Shown: positions 62,058 to 64,000 of the stretch, piece after piece
Position numbering within the stretch: the stretch's first letter is position 1
Layout: every line of letters begins with the position of its first letter
Source of the DNA: Chryseobacterium mucoviscidosis
GTDB lineage: Bacteria > Bacteroidota > Bacteroidia > Flavobacteriales > Weeksellaceae
Direction of reading: 5' to 3'
Length of the DNA: 64,000 bases
Assembly: GCF_002177115.1 (NCBI RefSeq)
Contig: NZ_MVAG01000193.1
Span: forward strand, 1-64,000
Translations under genes and position numbers: made by a program
Notes under the pieces: model-generated
What the model saw: only the letters and a program-made list of their open reading frames with translations
Database searches by the model: none
Told to the model about the DNA's origin: nothing

Positions 62058-62165
62058 ATCTCTAAAAATAAAGCGTAAAAATACTTAAAAATACTTTATG
62101 GAAAGGGTTTTAGTATTATTAACAGAAAATTAACCCAATTATTGCATTACTAAAAAAAAATGGCG

Positions 62166-62173
62166 TAATTTTG
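62166..62173 (+). promoter_or_regulatory. -7 box of the first T9SS cargo gene
   Basis: TAATTTTG with a TTG at 62142-62144, 21 bp upstream. The ATG is at 62209. The leader after the box is shared with the next gene. Confidence 0.5.
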
Positions 62174-62208
62174 GCTTGTAAATTATTAATAATTAAATTT
62201 TTAAAATC

Positions 62209-63147
62209 ATGAAAAAACTTTATACTTTGGCAGTTGTTTGTTTTGCATCCTTTGCTTTTGGACAAATTAGTCTTAGTGCTTTAAATTCGGCATACACACA
62301 AAACTTTGATGGATTATCTAATACATCAACAGGTTCTACAACTTTATCTGGTACTTTATCTGGTTGGGCTATTTTGGAAACAGGTTCTAGTTCAAATACG
62401 ACTTATACAGCAAGCACAGGATCAGTTAATACTGGAGACACTTACAGTTATGGTGCAACAGGAAGTACTGATCGAGCATTGGGCTCAATTGCGAGTAGTA
62501 ATTTGCTTTCAAGATGGGGTGCGCAATTTAAAAATGATACAAATAGTACAATTACCCAATTGCTAATCTCATACACTGGGGAGGAATGGAGATTAGGTGA
62601 CGCAGGTAGAGGTACTAATGATCAGATTACTTTTGAATATAGTACTAATGCTACTTCTTTAAATACAGGTACATGGGTATCTGTGCCTGCACTAACATAT
62701 AATACAACGGATATTACCGGTACTGCAGGGTTAAGGGATGGTAATAGTACTAGCTTTAGAACTTCTCTAAATTCTACAATCACAGGACTGAATATTGCTC
62801 CAGGTCAAAATTTTTGGATAAGATTTGTTGATGTTAATATCACAGGTACAGATGATGGTTTAGCAGTTGATGATTTCTCTTTAACTCCTCAACAGTCTTC
62901 AGTATTGGCTATAAACGAAAATAAATTAAACAAAGATTTATTTGTAAAAAATACTTTGATAGATTCTGAAATAAACTTTGGAATGACTGGAGATGTGAAA
63001 ATTTATAATCTTTTAGGGCAAGTTGTAAAAACTTTTTCAGTAAAAGAAAATGAAGCAGTTGACATATCTGATTTATCAAAAGGTAACTACATTGTTACAG
63101 GTTTGGTTAACGGAAAGAATATTTCACAAAAAGTTATAAAGAAGTAA
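62209..63147 (+). CDS. secreted protein with type A T9SS sorting domain
   Basis: A 312-aa protein. The signal peptide (MKKLYTLAVVCFASFAFGQ) precedes a Ser/Thr/Asn/Gly-rich beta domain (about 20-225; QNFDGLSNTSTGS, WIRFVDVNITGTDDGLAVDDFSL), the kind of fold often seen in flavobacterial extracellular proteins of unknown binding role. The last 75 residues are a T9SS type A sorting domain (VKIYNLLGQVVKTFSVKENEAVDISDLSKGNYIV ... KVIKK). It is exported through the T9SS and probably held on the cell surface. No catalytic motif is seen. Confidence 0.85.
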   Translation: MKKLYTLAVVCFASFAFGQISLSALNSAYTQNFDGLSNTSTGSTTLSGTLSGWAILETGSSSNTTYTASTGSVNTGDTYSYGATGSTDRALGSIASSNLLSRWGAQFKNDTNSTITQLLISYTGEEWRLGDAGRGTNDQITFEYSTNATSLNTGTWVSVPALTYNTTDITGTAGLRDGNSTSFRTSLNSTITGLNIAPGQNFWIRFVDVNITGTDDGLAVDDFSLTPQQSSVLAINENKLNKDLFVKNTLIDSEINFGMTGDVKIYNLLGQVVKTFSVKENEAVDISDLSKGNYIVTGLVNGKNISQKVIKK

Positions 63148-63170
63148 CTTTAATAATATATTAAATATAT

Positions 63171-63200
63171 ACCACCATTTATGTTAAATGGTGGTTTTTT
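63171..63200 (+). terminator. terminator of the first T9SS cargo gene
   Basis: ACCACCATTT, short loop, AAATGGTGGT then TTTTTT. The next gene's -7 box TACCTTTG (63203-63210) begins 3 bp after. Confidence 0.88.
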
Positions 63201-63202
63201 TA

Positions 63203-63210
63203 TACCTTTG
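63203..63210 (+). promoter_or_regulatory. -7 box of the second T9SS cargo gene
   Basis: TACCTTTG matches TAnnTTTG. The ATG lies at 63247, and the leader begins with a 21-nt stretch (63215-63235) identical to 62177-62197 upstream of the previous gene. Confidence 0.55.
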
Positions 63211-63246
63211 TAAATGTAAATTATTAATAATTAAAGCTTTAAATTT

Positions 63247-64000
63247 ATGAAAAAGATTTTTACTGTCTTAATAGCACTTTCAGCTATGAGTTCTTTTAAC
63301 GCTCAGAATCTTATATCCAACGGAAATCTTGAAACTTGGACTGATCCTGCTGCTAAACCAGATGGATGGTTCAGTATGGCAGGAGGAGCAAAAGAAACAA
63401 CTTCAGTTCACGGAGGTAATAATTCTGCGAAAATTTCACCTGTCGCAGTGAATACTAACGGAAACTTAGATTATATTGATGTAGCAGCAACAGGAAATAC
63501 TGATTACACTGTTTCTTATTGGGTATTGGATAATGATCCTAATGCCAGAGCAAGACATTGGATACAGTTCAGAACTGCAAGCGCTAATATTTCCGTTACG
63601 GGAAGTTCTTTTCAGCCTTCGACTTATACATCTGATAACGCTAATTGGGTGAATGTTACAGCAACGGCAACAAGTCCTGCAACTACAGAATTTTTAAGAC
63701 TTAGTTTACGAGTTTATGCTCAAAATAGTGTTACTACAGGTGCTATTTATTTTGATGATATTGTTCTAAGTCCTTCAGGTTCTTTGGGAACTATGAATCC
63801 TGAAATTCTTAAAAATAGCGTAAAACTTTCCAGTACCTTAGTTAAAAATTCTTTTGATATATATCTTACAGGAAATGCAGAAGTGAAGATTTTTTCATCT
63901 TCAGGGCAGATATTTGAAAGCAAAAAAATAAGGGATTTTGCTACTTTTGATGCCTCTCAGCTTCCAGTTGGAGTTAACTTTGTTCAGATTAATCAGAATG
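63247..64000 (+). CDS. secreted protein with carbohydrate-binding-like domain and T9SS sorting domain (partial, runs off the window)
   Basis: The ATG at 63247 opens MKKIFTVLIALSAMSSFNAQ, a signal peptide, and stays open to the window end (251 codons). The next part, NLISNGNLETWTDPAAKPDGW followed by HGGNNSAKISP and YTVSYWVLDNDP, fits the carbohydrate-binding CBM4/9-like 'NGNFE' fold, with GAIYFDDIVLSP closing it. From about residue 185 a T9SS type A sorting domain starts (VKIFSSSGQIFESKKIRDFATFDASQLPVGVNFVQINQN). The last few residues are missing. It is a paralogue in organisation of the gene before it. Confidence 0.85.
   Translation, partial: MKKIFTVLIALSAMSSFNAQNLISNGNLETWTDPAAKPDGWFSMAGGAKETTSVHGGNNSAKISPVAVNTNGNLDYIDVAATGNTDYTVSYWVLDNDPNARARHWIQFRTASANISVTGSSFQPSTYTSDNANWVNVTATATSPATTEFLRLSLRVYAQNSVTTGAIYFDDIVLSPSGSLGTMNPEILKNSVKLSSTLVKNSFDIYLTGNAEVKIFSSSGQIFESKKIRDFATFDASQLPVGVNFVQINQN

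Overview
The window is bacterial chromosome from the Flavobacteriia, most likely Chryseobacterium or a close Weeksellaceae relative. The signs are low GC, Bacteroidota promoters (TTG, about 19 bp, then TAnnTTTG), many AQ-type signal peptides, type IX secretion (T9SS) sorting domains, a degradative-type HMG-CoA reductase, and DHS-like and MpaB-like genes. No prophage, CRISPR array or rRNA operon was seen. The only clear mobile element is a decayed IS1182-family copy at 19064-20808.

Layout. 1-2240: tRNA-Gln, menE, a small membrane-anchored protein and an arfB-like rescue-factor gene with an in-frame UAG at the Gln of its GGQ motif. 2245-4540: three tandem secreted C1q-like paralogues. 4933-9509: an outer-membrane barrel, a deoxyhypusine-synthase-like enzyme, an acyltransferase, a 48-aa protein, an alkyltransferase-like protein and a secreted hydrolase. 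9607-18090: htpG, an S9 peptidase, recA, an MpaB-like oxygenase and a LuxR-type regulator. 18407-22856: a membrane protein, the IS, and pfkA-gapA. 23018-27299: a radical SAM / DUF4130 DNA-repair pair, then HMG-CoA reductase with two small membrane proteins. 27554-32795: a four-gene tetR-ABC-hlyD-tolC export operon. 32984-41277: exported carbonic anhydrase, LRR protein, esterase, unknown protein, sucC, small envelope proteins and a T9SS metallopeptidase. 41333-46705: MscS channel, peroxiredoxin, barrel protein, PepSY-like protein and a siderophore receptor. 46885-58614: oxidoreductase, ABC-F ATPase, DUF1761 protein, FemAB-like protein, GH25 lysozyme, NDH-2, trmD, EEP-fold nuclease, Lrp/AsnC regulator, deoC and dusB. 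58809-64000: a 1082-aa outer-membrane protein and two tandem T9SS cargo genes, the last running off the end.

Genes that appear to work together: pfkA-gapA (glycolysis); the radical SAM and DUF4130 genes (a recognised but biochemically unresolved repair pair); the export operon, whose ABC subunit keeps Walker A but has substitutions at every other main ATPase motif; and the siderophore receptor with its PepSY-like partner (iron uptake).

Intergenic space is rich in short repeats: GC-rich perfect hairpins, a REP-like palindrome (one copy translated as the N-terminus of the TolC-like protein), a polar GAGAGTTTTAG-type repeat that follows stop codons, and GGGCTTCAGCCC/TTGGCTTTAGCCAA hairpins. The most notable points are the amber codon at the catalytic position of ArfB, the degenerate exporter ATPase, and the repeat-derived N-terminus.
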